Assembly: GCA_039621445.1 (NCBI GenBank)
Contig: CP154957.1
Span: 30,894,399-30,958,398 of the forward strand
Length of the DNA: 64,000 nucleotides
Origin: Euglena gracilis
Lineage: Eukaryota > Euglenida > Euglenophyceae > Euglenales
Direction of reading: 5' to 3'
The notes under the pieces were generated by a model. It did not search any database. It saw nothing but the letters and a program-made list of their open reading frames with translations, and was not told the origin of the DNA. Within the stretch, counting starts at the first letter, position 1, and each line of letters opens with the position of its first letter. The position numbers and the translations under genes are program-made. Shown here in pieces: positions 34,296-45,616 of the stretch.

Positions 34296-35404
34296 CCCCT
34301 TGGGTGGGTGGGGAGCGATCCCCCGGTCTTCAAAAGAAATCCCTGCCTCATTCGTTCCCACATCATTTGCTGCTCAGGGCCACACCTGAGCGGCTCATTC
34401 TCCGTTCCCTCGCCCTCCTCACACCTCCCTGTGGCCGCTCACTCCCTCGGTACCTCACTTCGCTGCGGTGTGGCACCTCCCCTGGCACCGAGACTGGCAA
34501 ACGAGCCTTGGCGCTTCGCCCTGGCTCTTCTCCCGCCTCAGCTGCCCCACCCCTTCCGTGCTGGGTTTCCGGGTTTCACAGGGAGCACAGCGGGGGCCAC
34601 CCATGGCTCTCCCCCAAATGACGGCAATGAAGCAATGGGCGAGGGCACAGGGGAGTGTTTGCCTCCCGCATCTCCCTCGCGACCCCGATGAATGATATCC
34701 GCCTGCCTCGGGAATGAACTGGGTCGCCCCAGAGCGTTGAGGAATGCCGTGAGCGGTTACAAGCGTATATCCATCCAACCCCTGCATGACCCCGAACACC
34801 CACCCAACCGCACCCTGGGGGGGGACGCAAACCCTCGCCCGGGGTGGGGGGGTTGGGTGGGAGGGTGGGTTTGGGCTTCTGGACCCCTGGGGGGGAGGTG
34901 CGCACCATGGGCCAGCCCAGCACGACAAAAACCAGTTCACAGAAGAAAGGAAGAACAGGATTTTGGTGAATTTGAGGGGGGGCTCCAGCCAAACAGCAGC
35001 CTTTTTCCAGCGTGACTCCCCCATCGATAAGTTTTATTTATTTTGAAGGCGCCAGAAGGGCGGCTGGTTGGCAACGGATGTTTGGCCTTTGGGTGCACAA
35101 AAATGGTCCAAAGACAGGCAGAAATGAGTCAGAAACGGTCTAGCAGCTCAAATTTATGGTCAAGAAATCAATTTTTAGTATAATGCATTTTTTGGGGGCA
35201 TTTTTTGCAGTTTCGATTTTTGGCACCCGGTTCGACCCTCGGTCGGCCCCGCCCCACTATAGTTGGGGACCCCGCCCCCCCCCTCCCCCCGGGGGCCTTT
35301 AAGCCACGCCCCACCTGGGAGTCTTTAAGCAATCTGTGGTCACGAGGCAGCACGCAACCACTCCCCCCCCAACCTCCTGTCCGGGCCACAGGCGGCGCCT
35401 GCCG
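34296..35404. other. spacer upstream of a zinc-finger gene
   Basis: Several C/P-rich open frames occur (34330-34690) without splice or family support. G-rich tracts lie at 34820-34900. No feature is supported. Confidence 0.4.
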
Positions 35405-36427
35405 ATGGGGCCCAAGGCCGGCGGTTCGCGCTGGGCCGCCGTGCGGGCCCAGCTGGAGGGCTACGGCTTCCCCAAGGCGCTGTGGCCGGCGCTGGTGCCG
35501 CTGCTGGAGGCGGACGAGGAGGGCGCCCGCGCGGCGCTGGACTTCGGGTGCCGCCCCTGCGTGGACGACGCCGACTCCGCCCCGCAGCCAGACAGCGTGT
35601 GTCCAGCGGCCCCCCTCGTGGTTGGCAGGTGTTGGACGAATACCCGGCATGTATGCGCGTCGGGGGGGTGTCGCCTCTGTGGCTCTTTCAGCCAGCACAG
35701 CTCTGGCGTGTCAACTCCTGCCAGTGGCTGTGGGTGGCGTGCCGCTGTGGGAGCCGCTGCGCCGCACCCACAGCCCCGTTGTGGCGGTGGCGGCGCGGCT
35801 GCTGCGGCCCACGCACGACGTCTTCCTGCTGCGGCCGATGTGGACGTTCGCCGGCTGGGAGGACGCTCGCAGTGCGCTGCGCGCCGACTCCGCCTTGGCG
35901 AGCCGCGTGCGAGCCGTCCTGTGTGCCGGCGGCTGTGCCCGGGTGCCCGGATGCCGGGGTCGGCCATATCGTCACAGTTGCCATGGTGCACCTGTCTGTC
36001 GCCGGGTTTGGCTGTTGGGTTGTGGACCGGGCTTCCGGGTCCGGCTGGTCCGGTTCCCTCTTGCCACCGTGTACCCGTCCGTGGCCCCTACGGCTGTCCC
36101 ACCTGCGGCCAGGAGGCGAGCGCCGCCGCCGACTTCTGGGCCCACCGCCAGGCCGGCTGCAAGGCGAAGGCGGAGGCGGCATCAGAGGCGGCCGCTCCAG
36201 TGCCCGACCCCCGCACGGAGGGAGATGTGTTCGCCGCCCTGCCCAACCACCTCTACGTCGTGGAGCGTACGGCGGGGGGCGGGGCGTTCTGTGTCGGGGA
36301 CGCGGTCAGCGCGCGGCTGAGCCGCTGCCGGGAGGACGGCAACGTCCGCGGCGTGGCGGTGGAGCTGCCGGACGGTCAGATCCGGCTGGTGGTGTGGCCC
36401 CTCGTGGCGGTCCCCAAGCCAGGCTTC
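35405..36427 (+). CDS. zinc-finger protein of unknown function
   Basis: The ATG at 35405 opens MGPKAGGSRWAAVRAQLEGY and continues to 35596 (PLLEADEEGARAALDFG). A second coding block at about 35725-35940 reads VPLWEPLRRTHSPVVAVAAR and FLLRPMWTFAGWEDA. A third from about 35978 (clear coding from 36090) has YGCPTCGQEASAAADFWAHR with a C2H2/C2HC-type pattern. It continues with LPNHLYVVERTAGGGAFCVG, DAVSARLSR and VELPDGQIRLVVWPLVAV, probably a small beta-barrel. I recognise no family. The 3' end is open: a GT donor exists at about 36409 or 36428 and no stop codon is assigned. It may be a separate gene or the N-terminal part of the MurL-like gene that follows. The frame of block 2 needs a different donor from the obvious one at 35597. 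Confidence 0.5.
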
Positions 36428-36879
36428 TGTATTGCCACCCTGTTGGGCAGGATAAGCAACACAGCTCGCAGTTCACAGCGAAGCGTGCTGTTGCAGCCAC
36501 CAGAGTGTCACAGGCACACATATTTTGGAGTTTCAATTATCCCAACGCATTCAGTTAGTTTGTTGTGTGGGAACGTGGCGGCAAACCTGGGACCGTCAGA
36601 AGCCTACCCCAAGCGTGAGGTCTTGAGGTGCGAGTCTGTCCCAACGGCGCTGGAGGCTGCGGATCGTTTCATTGCCTCCCCCAGGGCTGCGTCGGGAGGT
36701 GATCGCTGCTGTGTTTGCTTTTGTTGTCCATCCCAGCGACATTTTCCCAATTTTCAGAAATGGAAGAGGGGAGCGACAGAGTTGGGAGGCGACAGATTTA
36801 TTGTTCCAAAACAGGATCTTGTGTCGTGAATATGTGCGATAAACAATGTATAAACACGTATACACATCGGATTGGGCAT

Positions 36880-39800
36880 ATGCGAGTGCGGACAAGTCCA
36901 ACTGCAGAGTTGAGATCCGGTGCCATACCTCCCGGCGGGGCCCTACACAGCGCTGGCCCGGCCCCCAAGGTCTCGGGCCTTGCCGGCTGCTTCGCCTACG
37001 AGGCGGTGGAGCTGCTGCTGCCCGCGGCCCGCCGGCTGCGGTTCACGTTCTCGTACGGCGGGCTGCTGCGGTTCCCCGTCGACGTCGCCGCCGACCTGAC
37101 GCCTGCCGCCGCCGCGGTGGCCGGCCGCGCTGACCTGGACGCTGCAGTGTGGGCCACGGCGGGGGACCTCATCCGGTTCGATGACGGCCTGGGTCACAGA
37201 CAGGGTCAGGCAGTGGCCTCTCATAACTTGTTTGAAACGAACTTGAAATTCCTGCCTCTGATGATAATCTGCCACAAATAGAACAGCGCAGCACATCACC
37301 TCAGTGCAAATGCCACACCAGAACTGTGAAAGTGACAGAAACCAACACTGTGAAAAGGGTGACAGTATGTCTCAATATGTCTCGGGCTCATTTTCCCCAT
37401 TTCAGAGTGATCAAGGGGACAACGGGAGGGAGAAATCACCACAAATGGTTCGGTGCGGGGGTTCCGCGATTCCATGATTCCGAACCGACTGGCGTGTTTT
37501 ATTTACGTCTCACCCCTGCTGGGCAGGCAGTGCGTCCAGTCTGTTCGCTGATGGCAGTCCGCCAGCCGCCCCCTCCGTGTTGGCGACCGCAGCGTTCCAC
37601 CTCGGGCTGACGGTGCTGCCGTGCGTCGCACTGGGGTTCCCCGTCACCCGCGTTGTCATCCGCGCTGGACCCCTCACCGAGGAGCAGGTTGCCTTCTGGC
37701 ACGAGGAGGCCGTGGCTGGGTGGCACCCCCTCCCCCATCGAATGGGACTCTGGTTGGTTGGGGGGCATGGGTGTGGGTGACCACTCTCTGAGCCGTTTTG
37801 GCCGGCAGCTGCAGTTTGCTGAACGTTTCCTTTTTTTTTGACACTGGGCGACCCGTTGGCTACTTGAAGTGGGGGGTAGATATTTGGAGCCCAACATCTC
37901 CTCCAGCCCCTGGTTGGCGACCCCCCCGGTCAATTACCACATCACGCACATACCCAGTGCGCGTCGCTGCAGAGTAGCAGCATTGCGCAGCACAGAGAAG
38001 CAAAAGCCAGCGTGGGACCAGACAGAGCCACTGCCCGCCGACATGGGGTTGGGAGCTCAGCTGCCACAGCCCCCCCCCCCCCCGCAACCCACAGCCTCCC
38101 ACCCGATGTCTACGTAAACTGCCTGGCGGAGCAGTGCCTCATGGCGGGCCTCGACCGGGACCTGGAGCTGACTGTGGTGGCGGGCCGGGGCGTTTCTCAC
38201 GCCAGAAGGGGACCCCACTCCATTCCCCTTCCCCACCGTCTTTTCTGGCGGTGGGCCGAATCCCAGAGTGCTCAAGAAGCCCCTCGTTGTGGACTCCACT
38301 CGGCCGCCTCGCACTGCAGGACTGAGCAGCCGGGAGGACGGCCAGAACCGGCCGGGCCCTGGGCAGCTATTGGTGCCTCTCGGGGGTGGCAAACAAGCAC
38401 TCCTGTGTGTCTGTGTGTGGTGAGGGTTTTCTTAGATATGTCCACAATATTCCACATGATCCCGCGTGTCCAAGAAGGCTGACTGGTTGGTTTTCTTGAC
38501 ATCCTAAGCTGCCCAGGACGATTGTTTTATTTCTGTCATTCCAATTTCTGGTCGGCCGCAGGGGGGGACCTCCAATTGTTGATTTGCAACGCAGCCCGCC
38601 ACCCATGTCCACCCCCAGGCTGGGCCAATCCTGCCTGTCTGATTGGGGTCTGACCACCCGCACAACCTCCGGGAAACCCCACGGAGAACAGGGTGGGTGG
38701 CCCTGGGTGCTTGGTGGCAAAGACTCCATCGTGGTGTATGAGATGATGCGCCGGCAGGGGCTCGACCCCCAGCTGGCGGAGTCCTTTTCAGTTGGCGTCG
38801 ATGTGGGGATTCCCTCGTTGGAGGTCCACTGGCACTGGTAACCACTCTCATGGCCAGCGTGTGCGAACAATTCTCGTTCGATCCCCCCACGTCTCTGGAC
38901 GCTTGATTTTGTGAGGCAAGCCCCAAGGCTGCAAAAGTGTTGCACGCCACGGAGATGCCGGACAAAACGTTTAAATGGAAGAATGTGAATTGGAGGTGAA
39001 GTGTGCCGTGAAGTGACAGCCACCTCTGTGCCCCGCCTCCCGCTCTAAGCAAGGGCCTCCGGCTGGGGCAGGCGACCCCGTGTGGTTCTTCCTCGGCGGC
39101 TTCCCCGGAGAGTTCGAGGCGGGCTGCTACCGTGCCGTGGTGGCCGCGTCGGGGTCCCTCCACCCGGTGGTGGTGTTCGAGCAGTCGCTGGCATGGCAGG
39201 GAGTGTGGCAGAACTGCGCCCCAGCCGGGACTCAGCGTTTTCCGAGCTGTGCGAGGCATCGTGTGCATTCGCGCTGCAGCAACACGTTATGTCCTGCAGT
39301 GCACACTCCGCGTGCTTTGTTTGTCTCACCCAACAACACGTGGTGTATCAGTCTGCATGCCACGCCATATCGCTGTCACACACTGAACCGTGGGAGAGCT
39401 CCCGCCAACGCAGCATCACAGTGCAACAAATCACAAACCCCCGAGCTCGGCCCGGCCCGGCCCATTGTTGTGGCCGAGCCCCCGCCGGCCGCCACGTGGC
39501 CACTGCACCGGCGGGACGCGCCGGAGGCCACGCCGTGGGCGGCGCAGTGCTGCTTCGCCAGCGTGCTGGCCGCGCTGCTGACCGGGGCGCGGTACGTCGC
39601 CGTGGGCAACGAGCGCAGCGCCAACGAGGGCAACGGGCCACGGCGTCCCCAGGACCCAGGCGGTCGTTCGCCCGGACCACCACCCCTCCCGCGCAGTTGG
39701 GCAGTCCGTGAGCGCCTTTCCTTCCAGGTGACCAAGGGGGCAACAGTGCCACCGGTCGCCAGGAGCCCGAAATGGCCCCGTTGCCTGGATCTGGTCCAGG

Positions 39801-42800
39801 CCCAACTCGACCCCCCCCCAGGGTGATGCACAGGGGATGGCCTGCAATGGGCAGGCCCCCCGCGGCAGACAGCGCCCCCAGACACTGGACACTGAAACGA
39901 TGCCCGGGACGCCGTGCCGAGGGCAGCACTACCGTGGCCAGCCGGTGAACCACCAGTTTGACAAGGCGTTCCCCTTCGAGCTAGCAGCCCACCAGTACAT
40001 CCAGCGGTTCATTGCGCTGGGGGGCGGGCCGGGCCCGACAGCCCGTCCATCCCATGCGCTCGAACACAGGTTGCCAATTCAATCAAAAGTTGTGTTTGGC
40101 AAAAGGGTGTCAGGTTGTTTCAGCATGTTAAAATGATAAAGCTCGGCTATCAAATTGTCTGCCATGTTGCGTTAAATTTAATGAACGTGACCAATAACTG
40201 GTCATTTAATGCCGTGCCAGTGTTCATATTGTGGGAATTAGCAAATTCAAATGGGCTCTGCAGCTGAAGCTTTCAAAGAGCCCCCCCCCCTCCCAATTTC
40301 AAGTACCTCCCACAGGGGTCCACAGGGGAGGGAGGGGGATCTGGGGGACTCACAAGTCTCACCTCAGGAAATGCACCGCTGGGGAGGTGCATTTGACCAC
40401 TGAAAGGCACTGCCCTCTCATCTAGAGTGCCCCTCCACCCTGGCCCGCCCCTCTCCCCAGCAGACGTGTATTATTTCTCCGCCCTGCAGCCTTGGTGGGA
40501 GGTCCAGCCAGCAACCCCCTCCCCGCCTCCTTCTCCCCCTCCTCTGCCACGTTTTGCTGGGTGGGATGTCACGGGAGGTTGGTCTGTGGGAGGTGGGTGC
40601 CGCGGCCGGCCGCGGCCGGCCGTCGCCCAACCAAAACAGAGTTTTGGTTGGGCCGCGGCATGCCGCGGCCCAACCACGGCGAATTTTGGCTTTCAAAATT
40701 TTAAATTGGTTGGGCCGCGGCCGGCCGCAGCCCAACCAACCGAATTTTTTATCACCAAAAAATCGATTTGGTTGGGCCGCGGCATGCCGCGGCCCAACCA
40801 AATTAATTTTTTGGTTGGGCCGCGGCCGGCCGCGGCCGACCGTGACCCAACCTCCCATGACTGTCCGAGCACTGTTCTGCAAACCACCGTTCCATTTATT
40901 TATTTTTTATTTTTTTTTCATTTCTTTTTTCATTTTTTTTATTATTTTTTTTTATTATTGCAAAATAATTTCCCGATGGTGTTTCACTGTGGTCAAAAAG
41001 AATTTATGAGGTTATTTGAAGGAGTAGGGTTAGGGTTACGATCCTTATCCAAACAGCAGAATATTTCCCGCTCAACGTTGTTAGATTGGTCTCTACAAGG
41101 TACCCAGCGAACCCAAAGAGCCGCCCAACTAGGGTTAAAAACATGGGGGGACCCGAGCGAGGCGCCGAAGGCGCCGAGCGAGGGTTGGGCGGCTCTAGTG
41201 GCTAGTTGGGCGGCTAGTTGGGCTAGGGCTAGTTGGGCTAGTTGGGCGGCTCTTTGGGGTAGCTGGTACCTTGTAGGGGCCAATTTATCACGCCCCAGAC
41301 CCTGCACACGCCCGCCACCCCACCCCCCCCCCCCCCCACACCCCCCCACCCCCCCCCCTCACACCCCCCACACCTGATGTCATTTTCCATGACTTTTCTT
41401 TTGTTTTTTTTTTATTTTTGGTTGTTTTTATTTATTTTTTGTTTTTATTTATTTATTTTTTAATTCTTTTTTTAAATTTTCTAATTTTCATTTTTTTTCT
41501 TTTATTGCTGGCAAAGGATTTCATGATGGCGTTTCACTGTGGCCAAAAAGAGTTTATGAGGTTATTTGAAGGAGTAGGGTTAGGGTTACGATTCTTGTCC
41601 AAACAGCAGAGTATTTCCCACTCAACGTTGTTAGATTGGTCTCTACAAGGTACCCAGCGAACCCAAATCCATTTTGGGCCACTTTTGGCAAAAGAACACC
41701 TCTCCCCATTGGATTTTCAATATAAGTCAAAATTTGCACAAAAAAGGATTTAGCCCTCCAAGTATATTGCCAACATGGAAGGGATTTTGTTATTTGAGGG
41801 GGGGGGTGCGGGGGGGCGGAGCCCCCCCGCCTATGTCAAAGTGAGCCACAAAAACGACTTAGCCCCCGAGTATGTTGCCAACACAGAAAAGATTTTGTTA
41901 TTTGAGGCTCGGATGGGGGTTAGGGTTAGGGTTAGGATTAAGGTTAGGGTTAGGGATAGGGTTAGGGTGAGGGATAGGGTTAGGGTTAGGGTTAGGGTTA
42001 GGGTTAGGGTTAGGGTTAGGGTTAGGGTTAGGGTTAGGGTTAGGGTTAGGGTTAGGGTTAGGGTTAGGGTTAGGGTTAGGGTTGGGCCGGCCGACTGCGA
42101 CCCAACCTTTTCTTTTTTTGGGTTGGGTCGCGGTCGACCGCGGCCGGCCGCGGCCCAACCAAATTAATTCTGACTGTAATCTGGTTGGGCCACGGCCGGC
42201 CGCGGCCCAACCAAAAAAATTTTTTGGTTGGGCTGCGGCCGGCCGCGGCATGCCGTGGCCCAACCAGTGGAAAATTTTATCATTAAAAATCGTTTGTGGT
42301 TGGGCCGCGGCATGCCGCGGCCCAACCAAAACACTGTTTTGGTTGGGCCGCGGCCTGCCGCGGCCGGCCGCGGCCCAACCGACGGCCACCCAACCTCCCA
42401 TGAACGACCACCCACGTTTTGCTGACGATGCCCGCTTCACCGGCCCCGGGGCAGGAGGGCGGGACGGCGGGGGTTCCTGGCCGCAGGTGTGCCAGGAGTT
42501 CTGCCGCCACCCGCAGTACTTCCCGGCCTTCCTGAGCTGCAACGAGGCGCTGCGGGACGTGCGGGGCGGGCAGCGGTGGTGCCGGCGGTGCGCGAAGTGC
42601 GCCTTCGTGTTCCTCATGCTGAGCGCCTTCCTCCCGCCCGCCGTTGTGGAGGAGGTCTTCGGGGCCAACCTCTTCCGACCAGGGCTTTCAGGGCATGCCT
42701 CTCAGTTGGCGGGTGGATTGGAGCCTCCTAAAACGATTTGAACACCTCCCCACACCAAAGGCCGTGGCATATTGCCACCCGTTGCCTATAAAATTGTGTA

Positions 42801-45556
42801 CTCATACGTACATGTGTGTATTTTTGTGTTATATTCCCCAGGGTTCTCAAACCATATTTCCAGGAAGCATTTTTTGTTGTGCCAGAGAATACGATGTTTA
42901 CACCGAGCAGCACGGACACCGTGAGATGCAGACTCACGTGGGCTATCGATCGACATGATCGACACCGTGAGATGTTGTTGATCTAAACCCTCCCCCCAAA
43001 TAATACCCCCCCCAAGTAATACCCCCAGGGGGGTAACCGTAGGAGGAGGCTCGAGATCGAATGTTCGACCTCGAGCCTCCTCAAACGTTTTTAAGCACCC
43101 CCCCCCCTCGAGGGGGGGGGCTTAAAAGGCGTTCGAGGAGGCTCTAGAGCCTCCTCGAACCACGTTCAAGTAGGCTCTAGAGCCTCCTCGAATGACGTTC
43201 GAGGAGGCTCTAGAGCCTCCTCGAACGTGGTTCGAGGAGGTTCGAGGAGGCTCTAGAGCCTCCTCGAACGTCGTTCGAGGTCGTTTGAGGAGGCTCTAGA
43301 GCCTCCTCGAACGTGGTTCGAGGAGGTTCGAGGAGGCTCTAGAGCCTCCTCAAACGAAATCTCGAGCCTCCTCCCGTGTACATGCTTACTCGTCAGGAGA
43401 CCGTGCATCTGTTTAGAGAGAGAAAGAGAGAGAATCAGTCGGAAAATTACTCAGTTTTTAACTCCCCACATCTTTCACACACTCTTACACATGTGCATCA
43501 CACAGTATGTGCCATTTGCGGAAAACGGTGTTCTTTCTGGCCCTCAGACCCCCGCCTGTTTATCTTTGGCCCAATTATTCCTCTGACTGAAGGGTTTTGA
43601 AGGTTTTACTGAAGGACGAGAGTGTATTTTTGGCAGGGCGAAAGGCGTGGGTTGGGATGGATAGCGATTGGAATGGTTTGGCGTATGTATCCGAAGCTAT
43701 TCGGAAGAAGTATGGTTTAGACCCCAGAGACAGGCTTTTTCAAAACAGGGTTAGGGTGAACATGCGCACAAATTACGAAGATAAAGGGTTAGGGTTAGGG
43801 TTAGGGTTAGGGTTAGGGTTATCAACTATTTAAGCCCCCCCTTCCCGGGCGGCGGCCGCAGGCCGGAAGGCCGCGCAGCGGCCGAAGGCGCTGCAATTCA
43901 GAACCCGAAAAGTTGATGATGTTCTTTAAAGGCGTAGGGTTAGGGTCAAGTTTCCGTTCCTACCTGTCCCATCCCATCCCCTCAACGTCGTTAAATTGGT
44001 GTCTGCAGGGGACCCAGCGAACCCAAAGAGGCGCCCAACTAGGGTTAAAAACATTGGGGGACCCGAGCGAGGCGCCGAAGGCGCCGAGCGAGGGTCCCCC
44101 AATGTGTATTAACCCTAGTTGGGCGCCTCTTTGGGGTAGCTGGTCCCCTGTAGGCACCAATTTATCACGTATCAATCACCAACACTTCGACCTGCCAATC
44201 GACCCTTCATCTGGTCGATCGACTACCCATGGTTAGGGTTAGGGTTAATCATAGGGTTAGGGTTAGGAAGATAAAGGGGGCTATTCGGAAGAAGCATGGT
44301 TTAGACCCCAGAGACAGACAGGCCTTTTCAAAGCAGGGTTAGGGTGAACATGCGCACAAATTACCAAGATAAAGGGTTAGGGTTAGGGTTAGGGTGATCA
44401 AAAGTCGATCGACCAGTGACGATTATTTAAGCCCCCCCTCCCGGGCGGTGGCCGCAGGCCGGAAGGCCGAAGGCAGCGTCCGAAGGCCGCTGCAATTCAG
44501 AACCCGAAAAGTTGATGATGTTCTTTAAAGGCGTAGGGTTAGGGTCAAGTTTCCATTCCTACCTGTCCCATCCCATCCCCTCAACGTCGTTAAATTGGTG
44601 TCTGCAGGGGACCCAGCGAACCCAAAGAGGCGCCCAACTAGGGTTAAAAACATTGGGGGACCCGAGCGAGGCGCCGAAGGCGCCGAGCGAGGGTCCCCCA
44701 ATGTGTATTAACCCTAGTTGGGCGCCTCTTTGGGGTAGCTGGTCCCCTGTAGGCACCAATTTATCACGTATCAATCACCAACACTTCCACCTGTCAATCG
44801 ACCCTTCATCTGGTCGATCGACTACCCATGGTTAGGGTTAGGGTTAAACTTAGGGTTAGGGTTAGGAAGATAAAGGGGGTTATGTTGTTAATTGAAGGGA
44901 TAGGATTAGGGTGAACATGCACACAAAATATTTGAAAGATAAAGCGAGTTGAAGGGAACATGCACACAGAAAATTTTGTAAGATAAAAGCAAGTATAATG
45001 TTAATTGAAGGGATAGGGTTAGGGTGAGCATGCACACAAACACATTATGAATACGAGAGAGTGATAGAGAGAGAGAGAGAGTGACTGAAAGACTGAGAGA
45101 TCATTTTGAAAGTTTCATCCTGGACTCCTGATACCCACATGTATGTACGTAGGAGGAGGCTCTAGAGCCTCCTCGAACGTCCTCGAACTTGGTTCGAGGA
45201 GGCTCTAGAGCCTCCTCGAACGTCCTCGAACTTCGTTCGAGGAGGCTCTAGAGCCTCCTCGAACCTCCTCGAACCACGTTCGAGGAGGCTCTAGAGCCTC
45301 CTCGAACCTCCTCGAACCACGTTCGAGGAGGCTCTAGAGCCTCCTCGAACGACCTCGAATTTCGTTTGAGGAGGCTCTAGAGCCTCCTCGAACGATGTTC
45401 GAGGAGGCTCTAGAGCCTCCTCGAACGATGTTCGAGGAGGCTCTAGAGCCTCCTCCTACGGAGCCTCCTCCTACCGTAACCCTCCCCCCCCCTCGGGCTG
45501 GGACTTTGGGCAAAAAAATAATACCCCGGGGGGTTTACCACGTGTCTGTGAATGCA

Positions 45557-45616
<60 letters not shown>

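Larger units (their letters stand above)
40502..42486. other. 2-kb intron of the MurL-like gene packed with repeats
   Basis: Flanked by in-phase exons (QPWWE / VCQEFCRHPQY). It holds two palindromic GGCCGCGGCC arrays, two T-rich blocks, hairpin copy 3 and a TTAGGG array. Confidence 0.8.
43690..44870 (+). repeat. 600-bp tandem segmental duplication
   Basis: The block from 'gctattcggaagaagtatgg' through the hairpin copy to 'gactacccatggttaggg' (about 43690-44275) is repeated with few changes at about 44280-44870. Each unit contains TTAGGG runs, 'atttaagccccccc', one hairpin-family copy and a GTCGATCGAC motif. Confidence 0.9.

Noticed and set aside
41916-42084. A chromosome end (true telomere)
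   Set aside because: The array is embedded between in-phase exons of the MurL-like gene, with normal genes on both sides.
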